Made by a program: the position numbers and the translations under genes
The notes under the pieces: model-generated
Seen by the model: the letters and a program-made list of their open reading frames with translations, nothing else
The model's database searches: none
Told to the model about the DNA's origin: nothing
Assembly (NCBI GenBank): GCA_041984235.1
Contig: JBHIYN010000006.1
Coordinates: forward strand, 1 to 64,000
Length of the DNA: 64,000 bases
Reading direction: 5' to 3'
Origin: JBHIYN01 sp041984235
Lineage (GTDB): Bacteria; Pseudomonadota; Gammaproteobacteria; Ga0077536
Shown: positions 53,213 through 60,905 of the stretch, piece by piece
Position numbering within the stretch: the stretch's first letter is position 1
How the letters are laid out: each line of letters starts with the position of its first letter

Positions 53213-54004
53213 TCAGTCCCCAGTCAGACGCCGCAGGAACTCGTCGGCGTCGATTTCTTCTTCTCGCGGTCGGCGATTGAGCAGATCCTGGATGCGCTCG
53301 TTGTCGGAGTTCCGCACCTCGTCGACGCCGCCCGACATCAGGATTTTGCCATGATCGAGCACCGTGATGCGATCGGCGATCTTGAACGCGCTGTCGAGCT
53401 CGTGCGTGACGACGACGATGGTCATCTGCATGCTGTCGCGCAGCTTGAGGATCAGATCGTCGAGCTCGGCGGCCACGACCGGGTCCAGCCCGGCGGACGG
53501 CTCGTCGAAGAACAGCAGCTTGGGATCCATGACGATGGCGCGCGCCAGCGCCGCGCGCTTGATCATGCCACCGGAAAGCTGCGCCGGGCTGAGATCGCCG
53601 AACCCGCTCAGGTTGACGACCTCCAGCTTCATGCGCGCCATGATGCCCATGGTCTGCTCGTCCAGCGCGGTGTGCTCGCGCAGCGGCAGCATCACGTTCT
53701 CGGCCACCGACATCGAACTCAGCAACGCACCGCCCTGGAAAGACACCCCCATATTGCACCTGAGATCGTGCAGCTCGTCGGGCGAGCAACAGGTGATGTC
53801 GGTACCGAGCAGGCGGATTTGCCCGCTGGTCGGCGTGTGCAGGCCGAGCAGGTGGCGCAGCAGGGTGCTCTTGCCCGAGCCGCTGCCCCCCATGATGACC
53901 ATGATCTCGCCGTAGTCGACCGAGAAATCGATACGATCGAGAATCAGCCGGGACCCGTAATGGGTGACCAGGTCGGTGACCTCGATCGCCCGTTCGGACG
54001 TCAT
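53213..54004 (-). CDS. MlaF-like ABC transporter ATPase
   Basis: 263 residues. Walker A GGSGSGKSTLLRHLLGL, Q-loop VSFQGGALLSSMSVAEN, ABC signature LSGGMIKRAALARAI, Walker B KLLFFDEPSAGLDP, and the H-loop VVTHELDSAFKIAD. All catalytic residues are present, and the MlaF-type LSGGM form is clear. It energises lipid movement through the MlaE-like permease, whose stop overlaps its start by 4 nt (ATGA at 54001-54004). The extra acidic C-terminus (RPREEEIDADEFLRRLTGD) may contact the STAS partner, as the MlaF tail contacts MlaB. Confidence 0.93.
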   Translation of the reverse strand: MTSERAIEVTDLVTHYGSRLILDRIDFSVDYGEIMVIMGGSGSGKSTLLRHLLGLHTPTSGQIRLLGTDITCCSPDELHDLRCNMGVSFQGGALLSSMSVAENVMLPLREHTALDEQTMGIMARMKLEVVNLSGFGDLSPAQLSGGMIKRAALARAIVMDPKLLFFDEPSAGLDPVVAAELDDLILKLRDSMQMTIVVVTHELDSAFKIADRITVLDHGKILMSGGVDEVRNSDNERIQDLLNRRPREEEIDADEFLRRLTGD

Positions 54005-54813
54005 CGGTTGAGGAAATACGTGAACATCATGTCGGCGACCACGATGTAGGAAATCGCCAGCACCACCGAGCGTGTCGTCGACTTGCCGACACCTTCGGCG
54101 CCGCCACTGACCAGGAAGCCGTTGGTCACGCCGACCAGCGCGATGATCACGGCGAACACCACGCTCTTGCCGAGGCCCTGCAATACATCGTCGGAGGTGA
54201 TGAACCCCGTGGTCTGGTCCCAGTAGGCCGCGTAGCTCAGGCCGAGCTCCAGGTTGCAGAACACCGCGCCGCCCAGCAGTGCGGCAAAATCCGAGAACAG
54301 GGTCACGATGGGCAACATGATTACCATCGCCAGCAGCACCGGGGAGACCAGGTAGCGCACCGGGTTGATGCCCATGACACGCAGGGCATCGACCTCCTGG
54401 TTGACGATCATGGTACCGATCCGCGCCGCGAGCGCCGAACCCGAGCGGCCGGCGACCAGGATGCCCGTGATCAGCGGGCCGAATTCGCGCGTCACCGACA
54501 GCGCGATACCGAGTACCACCTGGGTCTCCGCACCGAACTGCTTGAGCGTGTGGATGCCCTGGATTGCGAGCATCACGCCGATGGCGAACGACAGCACGAA
54601 GATGATCGGCAGACCGGCGATGCCGATCTCCACCATCTGCTCGACCGCGGCAACCAGGCGCACCGGCTGGCGCCGCCGGCGGCCTAGGACAATCCAGTAG
54701 ACGCCCTCGAGCGTCAGGGCGAGGTAGTAACCGAACTCCTCGATCTGGTCGACACAGGTCCTGCCTATGCGTTCCAGCGCATGAATGACCGGTGTCTGCG
54801 GCGTATCAGCCAT
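54001..54813 (-). CDS. MlaE-like ABC transporter permease
   Basis: About 270 residues from ATG 54813; earlier in-frame starts would read through the STAS gene in a second frame. An amphipathic N-terminal segment is followed by five membrane helices (including PIIFVLSFAIGVMLAIQG and GLGKSVVFAVIIALVGVTNG). The MlaE core is ITGILVAGRSGSALAARIG and MIVNQEVDALRVMGINPVRY, which couples to the ATPase. The start overlaps the STAS stop by 8 nt, the same order seen for mlaB-type genes elsewhere but reversed in position (STAS first). Confidence 0.92.
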   Translation of the reverse strand: MADTPQTPVIHALERIGRTCVDQIEEFGYYLALTLEGVYWIVLGRRRRQPVRLVAAVEQMVEIGIAGLPIIFVLSFAIGVMLAIQGIHTLKQFGAETQVVLGIALSVTREFGPLITGILVAGRSGSALAARIGTMIVNQEVDALRVMGINPVRYLVSPVLLAMVIMLPIVTLFSDFAALLGGAVFCNLELGLSYAAYWDQTTGFITSDDVLQGLGKSVVFAVIIALVGVTNGFLVSGGAEGVGKSTTRSVVLAISYIVVADMMFTYFLNR

Positions 54814-55138
54814 CCGCCTGCAGGCGAGCCGAGAGATCGGCGTGGATGGGAAAGACCTTGTCCAGGCGCGCCAGCTCGAGCACGCTGAGCGCGGCCTCGC
54901 TGACACCGATGAGGCCGAAGCGCAGGTCACCCTTCTTCGCAGTCTGGAATCCTTCCACCAGGCTGGCCACGCCGGAGCTGTCGATGTAGGTAACGTCGCT
55001 GAGATCGACCAGCGTGTCATGCCCGGCATTCAGGCAGGCGAGAATAGCCTTGCGCGCTTCCGGCGAGCAGGACAGATCGACGTCACCGGTGAGCAGCACG
55101 ATGTCGTAACCGCCTTCTGCTTTAACTTGGTAGGCCAT
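54806..55138 (-). CDS. STAS-domain protein (MlaB-like / anti-sigma-factor antagonist-like)
   Basis: About 110 residues from ATG 55138. A single STAS domain with VLLTGDVDLSCSPEARKAIL and the phosphorylation-loop motif VTYIDSSGVASLVEG (Asp53-Ser54-Ser55-Gly56), the same as the phosphorylated SpoIIAA/RsbV loop. It overlaps the MlaE-like permease gene by 8 nt, so it is made with the transporter. An RsbW-like kinase gene and a SpoIIE-like phosphatase gene lie directly upstream. It could be the MlaB subunit, the phospho-switch of a sigma-factor pathway, or both. No sigma factor gene is in the window. Confidence 0.88.
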   Translation of the reverse strand: MAYQVKAEGGYDIVLLTGDVDLSCSPEARKAILACLNAGHDTLVDLSDVTYIDSSGVASLVEGFQTAKKGDLRFGLIGVSEAALSVLELARLDKVFPIHADLSARLQADG

Positions 55139-55227
55139 GGCGCGGGGTCTCAAAAGTCTCGATGGGTTCGTTATCCGTCGGCATCGCACAGGCCCGTGAC
55201 AGGCGGGCCGACAGGTCGTTCTCTGCC

Positions 55228-55644
55228 TTACGGGCTTATTCGTTTGGTCATACGCAGTACGTTGCCGCCGACGTCCTGCAGGTGCGCATAGGCGCAGTCA
55301 TCCATGATTTCCTTGATGAAGAACGTGCCCAGCCCCCCCGGGCGCAGTTCATCGAGTTCGCGCGGCTGAATGGCGGCGAGATCGACCGGTTCGGCGAAAT
55401 CAGTCAGAACCACCTCTATTTCGTCGCCATTATCATTGATCTCGAGGACTATTTCACCGGAACGGTCGCCCTTGTAGGCGTGCTCCATGATGTTCATGCA
55501 GGCCTCGTTGACCGCGATGATGAGGTCGGACACCAGCTTCTTGGTACAGGCCAGCTTGCTCGCCGCCTGCTGCACCTGCTCGCGTACCATCTTCAACCGC
55601 TTCGGGTCGGCGGTGAAACGTAGTTCGAGAAGGCGGTTGCTCAT
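55228..55644 (-). CDS. RsbW-like ATP-binding serine kinase / anti-sigma factor
   Basis: About 138 residues from ATG 55644. GHKL ATPase of the HATPase_c_2 kind: N-box VNEACMNIMEHAYKGD, G1-like LTDFAEPVDL, and the G2 loop GGLGTFFIKEIMDDC. RsbW/SpoIIAB relatives phosphorylate the serine of a STAS partner and bind it when unphosphorylated. The STAS gene is 89 bp downstream and the SpoIIE-type phosphatase 76 bp upstream on the same strand, making a full partner-switching set. Whether its second client is a sigma factor or the transporter complex is unknown. Confidence 0.9.
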   Translation of the reverse strand: MSNRLLELRFTADPKRLKMVREQVQQAASKLACTKKLVSDLIIAVNEACMNIMEHAYKGDRSGEIVLEINDNGDEIEVVLTDFAEPVDLAAIQPRELDELRPGGLGTFFIKEIMDDCAYAHLQDVGGNVLRMTKRISP

Positions 55645-55720
55645 GCGCGGCAAACGCATCGCGGGGCGTCTGAATGTGGATTCCGGTTCAGGGTGAGCAA
55701 ACGCTCGGTTTCGGTGCAGG

Positions 55721-56986
55721 TCATCTCGTCATGTCCACCAGCATAAGCGTGATGTCGTCATGCGTCTCGTAGCCCGCGCGCGCCCATCCGTCGACGATCG
55801 ACTCCAGCCGCCTCGCGGCCGCCGAGGGCGCAGCGGATTCTATCATCTGTTTCAGCCCGGAAGTCTCCAGCGGGGTGCCGTCCGGTGCGCAGCTCTCGCT
55901 CAATCCATCCGTATACAGGTAGATGGCGTCATGTGCGAGACCGATTTCACAAACCGGGAAATCGATGTCCGGCAATACGCCCAGCGGCGGCGCCTCGGCC
56001 GGCAGCTCCTCGTAGCTGCCATCGGCGCGCCGCACCAGCGCGGCCTGGTGCCCGCCGTTGGCGAGTTCGACCCGCCCGCGCCCGGGATCCAGGTAGCCGG
56101 CGACGATGGTGACGAACATGCCCATGGTCGAGGTCTCGCAAATCTCGTTGTTGACCTGGCGCAGCAGGGTGCCCGGGTCGGCGGCCTTCTTGGCCAGGCA
56201 GCGCAGCAGGCTGGTCGTCTTGGCCATGAGCAGGGCCGCGTTCATGCCCTTGCCGGAAACGTCGGCGAGGGCGAAGTACACGCGACCGTCGTCGATCACG
56301 GCAAAGTCGTAGAAATCGCCGGACACCTCGCGCGCGGGGATGTTGAGCCCGAACACCGGCAGGCCGTCGACGCCGGCCGCCGGCAGCAGGCTTTCCTGGA
56401 TCTGGCGCGCGAGCTCGAGCTCCTTGCGCACCCGCTCCTGCTCGACCAGCTGCTCGGCCATGCGCGCGTTATGAATGGCGAGCGCGGCGGCCGAGGCCAC
56501 CGTCGTTGCGAGCTGCATGTCGGTGAGGTCGAACAGGCCGTCGTCGGTGCGCTTGTTGAGCAGTTCCAGCGCGCCCAGGCAGCGGCCGCGCACCGCCAGC
56601 GGCGCACACAGGATCGAGCGCGTCGCGAAGCCGGTGTCCGCGTCCACCACCGCGGCGAAGCTCGGGTTCTTGGACACGTCGCGCACGATCTTGGGTTCGT
56701 TGTGCTGCACCGTCTGCCCGACGATGCCCTGGTCTGGCTCCAGGCGCAGTCCGCGGATGTCGACCGGTCCGGCGCATTCGCGGCAGACCAGCGCACTGTC
56801 ACCCTCTTCCAGCAGAAAGATCGAGGCGGCCTCGGCGTTGAGGTAGACCATGAAGCGGTCGATGGCATTGCGCAGCGTCTCGTCGACGTGCAGCGAGCTG
56901 GCGAATTCGTGGGTAAGCTGGGCCAGGAATACCGCGGCCTGGTCGGGCTCGCCGTCGGCGAACAGGGAACGCGGTCCGCCGCTCAC
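55721..56986 (-). CDS. GAF-domain SpoIIE/RsbU-type protein phosphatase
   Basis: About 421 residues from GTG 56986, which overlaps the DUF1841 stop (GTGA). GAF sensor at ~30-180 (MVYLNAEAASIFLLEEGDSA; ATRSILCAPLAVRGRCLGAL), a linker helix with ELARQIQESLLPA, and a PP2C-SpoIIE domain at ~215-420. The latter has SGDFYDFAV, FALADVSGKGMNAALLMA, ANGGHQAALV, YTDGLSESCAPDG and DDITLMLVDM, with metal-binding Asp residues intact. It should dephosphorylate the STAS protein in response to a GAF ligand, opposing the RsbW-like kinase encoded next. No receiver domain is present, so control is probably by a small molecule. Confidence 0.92.
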   Translation of the reverse strand: MSGGPRSLFADGEPDQAAVFLAQLTHEFASSLHVDETLRNAIDRFMVYLNAEAASIFLLEEGDSALVCRECAGPVDIRGLRLEPDQGIVGQTVQHNEPKIVRDVSKNPSFAAVVDADTGFATRSILCAPLAVRGRCLGALELLNKRTDDGLFDLTDMQLATTVASAAALAIHNARMAEQLVEQERVRKELELARQIQESLLPAAGVDGLPVFGLNIPAREVSGDFYDFAVIDDGRVYFALADVSGKGMNAALLMAKTTSLLRCLAKKAADPGTLLRQVNNEICETSTMGMFVTIVAGYLDPGRGRVELANGGHQAALVRRADGSYEELPAEAPPLGVLPDIDFPVCEIGLAHDAIYLYTDGLSESCAPDGTPLETSGLKQMIESAAPSAAARRLESIVDGWARAGYETHDDITLMLVDMTR

Positions 56987-57405
56987 GGCAGCAGGCGCCC
57001 GAGCGCAGCGAGGTAGGCCTGCTCGTCCGGCGCGCGGCCGCCGGCACCGGCCTCCCACAACACCTCGGCCAGGCAATCCATCATGCGGTGCTCGACCGCG
57101 TGGGCGTCGTCGCCAAACGCCGCGAGCAGGCGCTGGTAGGCGCTGCGCACGCCGGGCGGACGATCGGTCTGCAGCTGCTCGATCAGTGCGATGTGCAGCC
57201 CCATGTGCAGGAAGGGATTGGCCTTGCCCGTGAAGTCCTCCTCCAGGGCACGCCCCGGCTGCTCGAGCACGGCGTGGTACTCCGGGTGCTCGCCGATGAT
57301 GCGGGCGACCAGCGCCTCCAGCGGCTCCAGCGGCTGCCTGGCGGACATCTTGCGCCACACGCCGAAGAAGAATTCCCGCGAATCGTTGCGCGATTCTACG
57401 AACAT
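56983..57405 (-). CDS. DUF1841-family protein
   Basis: 140 residues from ATG 57405. It shows the DUF1841 features: SREFFFGVWRKMSARQPLEPLE near the start (split by a short variable region), HPEYHAVLEQPG, and the conserved NPFLHMGLHIALIEQLQTDRP. No signal peptide or membrane helix. The family is widespread in Beta- and Gammaproteobacteria and has no known function; the His-rich MGLH region hints at metal binding, which is speculation. It overlaps the phosphatase gene by 4 nt and lies 48 bp upstream of the same-strand nth... gene order, so it may lead the signalling operon. Confidence 0.85.
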   Translation of the reverse strand: MFVESRNDSREFFFGVWRKMSARQPLEPLEALVARIIGEHPEYHAVLEQPGRALEEDFTGKANPFLHMGLHIALIEQLQTDRPPGVRSAYQRLLAAFGDDAHAVEHRMMDCLAEVLWEAGAGGRAPDEQAYLAALGRLLP

Positions 57406-57453
57406 GGCGTGTCGGGCATCGGTGGTGGCTGCAGGTGACGCATCGGGCTCGGC

Positions 57454-58098
57454 TCAGTCGCAAGCATAGCGATCTTTGTCCCGCCAATCACAGAGATCGA
57501 ACACCGGGCACTCGCCGCAGCGTGGCTTTCGCGCCAGGCAGGTATAGCGGCCGTGCAGGATGAGCCAGTGATGGGCATGGCGGCGGTAAGGTGCCGGCAC
57601 CACCTTGAGCAGGCGCTTTTCCACCGCCAGGGGGGTCTTTCCACGGGCCAGCCCGGTGCGGTTCGAAACGCGGAAGATGTGGGTGTCGACGGCGATGGTT
57701 TCCTCGCCGAAGGCGGTGTTCAGAATGACGTTGGCGGTCTTGCGACCGACCCCGGGCAGGGCCTCCAGCGCGTCGCGGACGGCCGGCACCTGGCCGCCGT
57801 AATCGTCGACCAGAATGCGGCAGGTGCGGTGAACATTGCGGGCCTTGGTGTTGAACAGGCCGATGGTGCGGATGTGCCGCCGGATGCCGGCCTCCCCCAG
57901 GGCCAGCATGGTGGCTGCATCCGGTGCCGCCGCGAACAGGCCGCGCGTGGCCTGGTTGACGCTGACGTCGGTGGCCTGGGCCGAAAGAATGACCGCGATG
58001 AGCAGCTGGAAAGGCGACGCGTACTCCAGCTCGGTCGTCGGTTCGGGGTTGCGCGCGGCCAGGCGGCGAAAGAACTCGGCGCGCGTGTCGCGGTTCAA
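57454..58098 (-). CDS. nth: Endonuclease III
   Basis: 214 residues from a TTG start at 58098. This start overlaps the rnfB stop (TTGA) and aligns residue for residue with the N-terminus of E. coli Nth; no ATG or GTG fits. HhH motif LPGVGRKTANVILN with the catalytic Lys, the catalytic Asp in VDTHIFRVSNRTGL, and the 4Fe-4S loop C-x6-C-x2-C-x5-C (CLARKPRCGECPVFDLC). It removes oxidised pyrimidines and cuts at abasic sites. Coupled to rnfB, a common arrangement in Gammaproteobacteria. Confidence 0.95.
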   Translation of the reverse strand: MNRDTRAEFFRRLAARNPEPTTELEYASPFQLLIAVILSAQATDVSVNQATRGLFAAAPDAATMLALGEAGIRRHIRTIGLFNTKARNVHRTCRILVDDYGGQVPAVRDALEALPGVGRKTANVILNTAFGEETIAVDTHIFRVSNRTGLARGKTPLAVEKRLLKVVPAPYRRHAHHWLILHGRYTCLARKPRCGECPVFDLCDWRDKDRYACD

Positions 58099-58706
58099 TC
58101 CCGCTGCTCCGTTGCCGTGCGCTCGCGGCTCCGCTGCACCGCCGCCGCGACCGCTGCTCGCAGCCCGTCCCGGTCCAGCTTGTCGAGATCGACCAGCTGC
58201 GTGCGGGCATCGGCGCCGTCGTCGCGCCGTGCGCGCCGCGCCTCGCGCTGCCGGTAGCGCTCGCGCGCCGCGTCGGGGGTGAGCGTCACGCAGGAGCTGG
58301 CTGACAGCTCGATGCAGTCGGTCGGACATACCGGAACACACAGCGCGCAGCCCGTACACCAGCGCGCGACGACGCTGTGCATGCATCCCGACGCACCGAC
58401 GATGGCGTCGACCGGACAGGCACGGATGCACCGGGTGCAGCCGATACAGTCGTGTTCGCGCACGCGGGCGAGATGGGTCGGCTCGCTCGCGTGCACGGGT
58501 TCGGCAGGCTCGGGAGCGAGCCCCAGCTCAGCGGCGAGCGCGCGGCGCGTGTGCTCGCCTCCCGGCGGGCAGTGATTGGGAGACACCGTGCCACGCGCGA
58601 GCGCCTCGGCATACGGCAGACAGGCCTCGAAGCCGCAGCGGCGGCACTGTGTCTGTGGCAGCAACGCGTCGAGGCGACGCACCAGCTCGGCCGTTTGCTC
58701 ACTCAT
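58095..58706 (-). CDS. rnfB: RnfB/RsxB-like iron-sulfur electron-transport protein
   Basis: 203 residues. N-terminal 4Fe-4S domain (CRRCGFEACLPYAEALARG... CPPGG) as in RnfB, then two ferredoxin-like 4Fe-4S motifs (CIGCTRCIRACPVDAIVG and CTGCALCVPVCPTDCIE). The usual hydrophobic N-terminal anchor of full-length RnfB is short or absent, so it may be soluble or bound through partners. RnfB passes electrons within the Rnf/Rsx complex. Other rnf genes are not in the window; stand-alone rnfB next to nth is common in this class. The basic, Arg-rich C-terminus (~150-203) is of unknown use. Confidence 0.85.
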   Translation of the reverse strand: MSEQTAELVRRLDALLPQTQCRRCGFEACLPYAEALARGTVSPNHCPPGGEHTRRALAAELGLAPEPAEPVHASEPTHLARVREHDCIGCTRCIRACPVDAIVGASGCMHSVVARWCTGCALCVPVCPTDCIELSASSCVTLTPDAARERYRQREARRARRDDGADARTQLVDLDKLDRDGLRAAVAAAVQRSRERTATEQRD

Positions 58707-58744
58707 GGCGCCGCTCGCTGCCCGGGGAAGAGCGCTTCAGCGCG

Positions 58745-60754
58745 TCATTTGACCCGCATGCCGGGCCTGGCGCCGTCGTCCGGAGCAACCAGGAAGATGT
58801 CGGTGCCGCCCGGTCCGGCGCCCAGCACCATCCCCTCGGAAACCCCGAAACGCATTTTGCGCGGCGCAAGGTTGGCGACCATGACGACGTGACGCCCGAC
58901 GAGATCGTCCGGATCGTAAGCCTGCTTGATGCCGGCGAAGACCTGGCGCGTGCCGTCGCCGATATCGAGCGTCAGGCGCACCAGCTTGTCCGCGCCATCG
59001 ACATGGCTGGCCTCTTCGATGCGTGCCACGCGCAGGTCGATGCGCGCGAAGTCGTCGATTGATATGGTGTCGTCGTCCTGCACGGCCTGCTCGGCGGCAG
59101 CCGCCGGCTGCTCCTTGCTCTCTTCGATCATCTTCTCGATCTTCTCTCTTTCGACGCGCCGCATGAGCGGCTCGAACTTGCCAATGGAGGCGCCCAGCGG
59201 CGTCGCGCTGACGTCCGCCCAGGCCAGGTCCGGACTGCGCAGAAAACGCTCGGCCCGGGCGATCGTCGCCGGCAGCACCGGCTTGAGGTAGATGGCAAGG
59301 ACGCGGAACAGGAACAACCCCATGCTGCACACGCGTGACAGCTCCTCGTCCCGGCCCTCTTCCTTGGCCAGCACCCATGGGCGGCGCTGATCGATGTACT
59401 GGTTGGCGCGATCGGCCAGCGCCATGATCTCGCGCATGGCGCGGCTGTACTCGCGCGCCTCGTAGAGCGCGGCGATCGGGTCGGCGGCATCGATGAAGGC
59501 CGCGAGAAGCTCCGCGTCGTCGACGTTGTCGTCCAGGCGCCCGCCGAAGCGCTTGTTGACGAAGCCGGCGCAGCGGCTGGCGATGTTGACGAACTTGCCG
59601 ACGAGGTCGGAGTTCACGCGCGCTTCGAAATCCTCGAAGCTGAGGTCGATATCCTCGATCGCCGCACCGAGCTTGGCCGCGAAGTAGTAACGCAGGTACT
59701 CCGGGTCGAGGTGCTGCAGGTAGGTCTCGGCAGTGATGAACGTGCCGCGCGACTTGGACATCTTGTTGCCGTCAACGGTCAAAAACCCATGCACGAAGAC
59801 GTTGCTCGGCACGCGGAAGCCGGCGCCGTGCAGCATCGCCGGCCAGAACAGCGTGTGGAAGTACATGATGTCCTTGCCGATGAAGTGGTACATCTCGGCA
59901 CGGCTGTCCGCCGCGCAGAAGGCGTCGAAGTCGAGACCCTCGCGGTCGCACAGGTTGCGGAAGCTGGCGAGATAGCCGATCGGCGCGTCCAGCCAGACGT
60001 AGAAGTACTTGCCGGGCCGGTCCGGGATCTCGAAGCCGAAGTACGGCGCATCGCGCGAGATGTCCCAGTCCTGCAGGCCGGCCTCGAACCACTCGTTGAG
60101 CTTGTTGACGATGCCGGCCTGCAAATCATGGGTATCCAGCCACTCGCGCAGCATCGGCTCGAAGCGTCCCAGGGTGAAGAACAGGTGCTCCGATTCGCGC
60201 AGCTCCGGTGCCGCCCCGGACAGTGCCGAAACCGCGTCGATGAGATCGGTGGGCGCGTAGGTCGCACCGCACACCTCGCAGCTGTCACCGTACTGATCCG
60301 GCGCCTTGCAGCGCGGGCAGGTGCCGCGCACGAAACGGTCCGGCAGGAACATCTGCTTGACCGGGTCGTAGGACTGGCGGATGGCGCGTTCGGTGATGTA
60401 GCCACCGTCGCGCAGACGCGCGTAGATGAGCTCCGAGATCTCGCGATTCTCCGGCGAATGGGTCGAGTAGTAATTGTCGAAGTCGACGGCGAAGGCCGCG
60501 AAATCGCGGAGATGCTCGGCGCCGACGCGCTCGATGAGCTGCTCCGGCGTCAGCCCTTCCTGCTCCGCACGCAGCATGACCGGCGTGCCGTGGGTGTCGT
60601 CGGCGCAGACGTAGTAGCAGGCGTGACCGCGCATCTTCTGGAAACGGACCCAGACGTCGGTCTGGATGTACTCGACCAGGTGGCCGATGTGAATCGGCCC
60701 GTTCGCATAGGGCAGTGCGCTGGTTACGAGGATCTGGCGTGGGGCGTCGGACAT
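58745..60754 (-). CDS. metG: Methionyl-tRNA synthetase
   Basis: 669 residues from ATG 60754; an earlier in-frame start (60802) would add 16 unrelated residues. Class I HIGH motif in NGPIHIGHLVEYIQTD, zinc knuckle CPRCKAPDQYGDSCEVCG at ~145-162, KMSKS in DGNKMSKSRGTF, an anticodon-binding helical domain, and a C-terminal tRNA-binding OB fold (IDDFARIDLRVARIEEASHV) typical of the dimeric enzyme. Charges tRNA-Met for initiation and elongation. Divergent from apbC, a very common order. Confidence 0.98.
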   Translation of the reverse strand: MSDAPRQILVTSALPYANGPIHIGHLVEYIQTDVWVRFQKMRGHACYYVCADDTHGTPVMLRAEQEGLTPEQLIERVGAEHLRDFAAFAVDFDNYYSTHSPENREISELIYARLRDGGYITERAIRQSYDPVKQMFLPDRFVRGTCPRCKAPDQYGDSCEVCGATYAPTDLIDAVSALSGAAPELRESEHLFFTLGRFEPMLREWLDTHDLQAGIVNKLNEWFEAGLQDWDISRDAPYFGFEIPDRPGKYFYVWLDAPIGYLASFRNLCDREGLDFDAFCAADSRAEMYHFIGKDIMYFHTLFWPAMLHGAGFRVPSNVFVHGFLTVDGNKMSKSRGTFITAETYLQHLDPEYLRYYFAAKLGAAIEDIDLSFEDFEARVNSDLVGKFVNIASRCAGFVNKRFGGRLDDNVDDAELLAAFIDAADPIAALYEAREYSRAMREIMALADRANQYIDQRRPWVLAKEEGRDEELSRVCSMGLFLFRVLAIYLKPVLPATIARAERFLRSPDLAWADVSATPLGASIGKFEPLMRRVEREKIEKMIEESKEQPAAAAEQAVQDDDTISIDDFARIDLRVARIEEASHVDGADKLVRLTLDIGDGTRQVFAGIKQAYDPDDLVGRHVVMVANLAPRKMRFGVSEGMVLGAGPGGTDIFLVAPDDGARPGMRVK

Positions 60755-60801
60755 GCGCGGTATTTCAGGGTTTTCGTTGGGGTTTTTTCGGCGAGCAGGC
60801 A

Positions 60802-60807
60802 ATTATA
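60802..60807 (-). promoter_or_regulatory. Candidate -10 element for metG
   Basis: On the minus strand the hexamer is TATAAT, a perfect -10, ~48 bp upstream of ATG 60754. The sequence 17 bp further upstream (TGGCCG) is a weak -35. Confidence 0.5.
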
Positions 60808-60872
60808 GGGAGCCCGGGCGGTGCCGGCCATGTGCCGGCCGCGGGGGCCGCGGTGGCGGCCGATCCTTGGTG

Positions 60873-60878
60873 TAGAAT
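60873..60878 (+). promoter_or_regulatory. Candidate -10 element for apbC
   Basis: TAGAAT lies ~28 bp before ATG 60906, within TGTAGAATGCCGCC. No clear -35 is found at 16-18 bp. A strong AGGAG ribosome-binding site follows it before the ATG. Confidence 0.4.
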
Positions 60879-60905
60879 GCCGCCCCCTGTGCAGCGAGGA
60901 GCACC

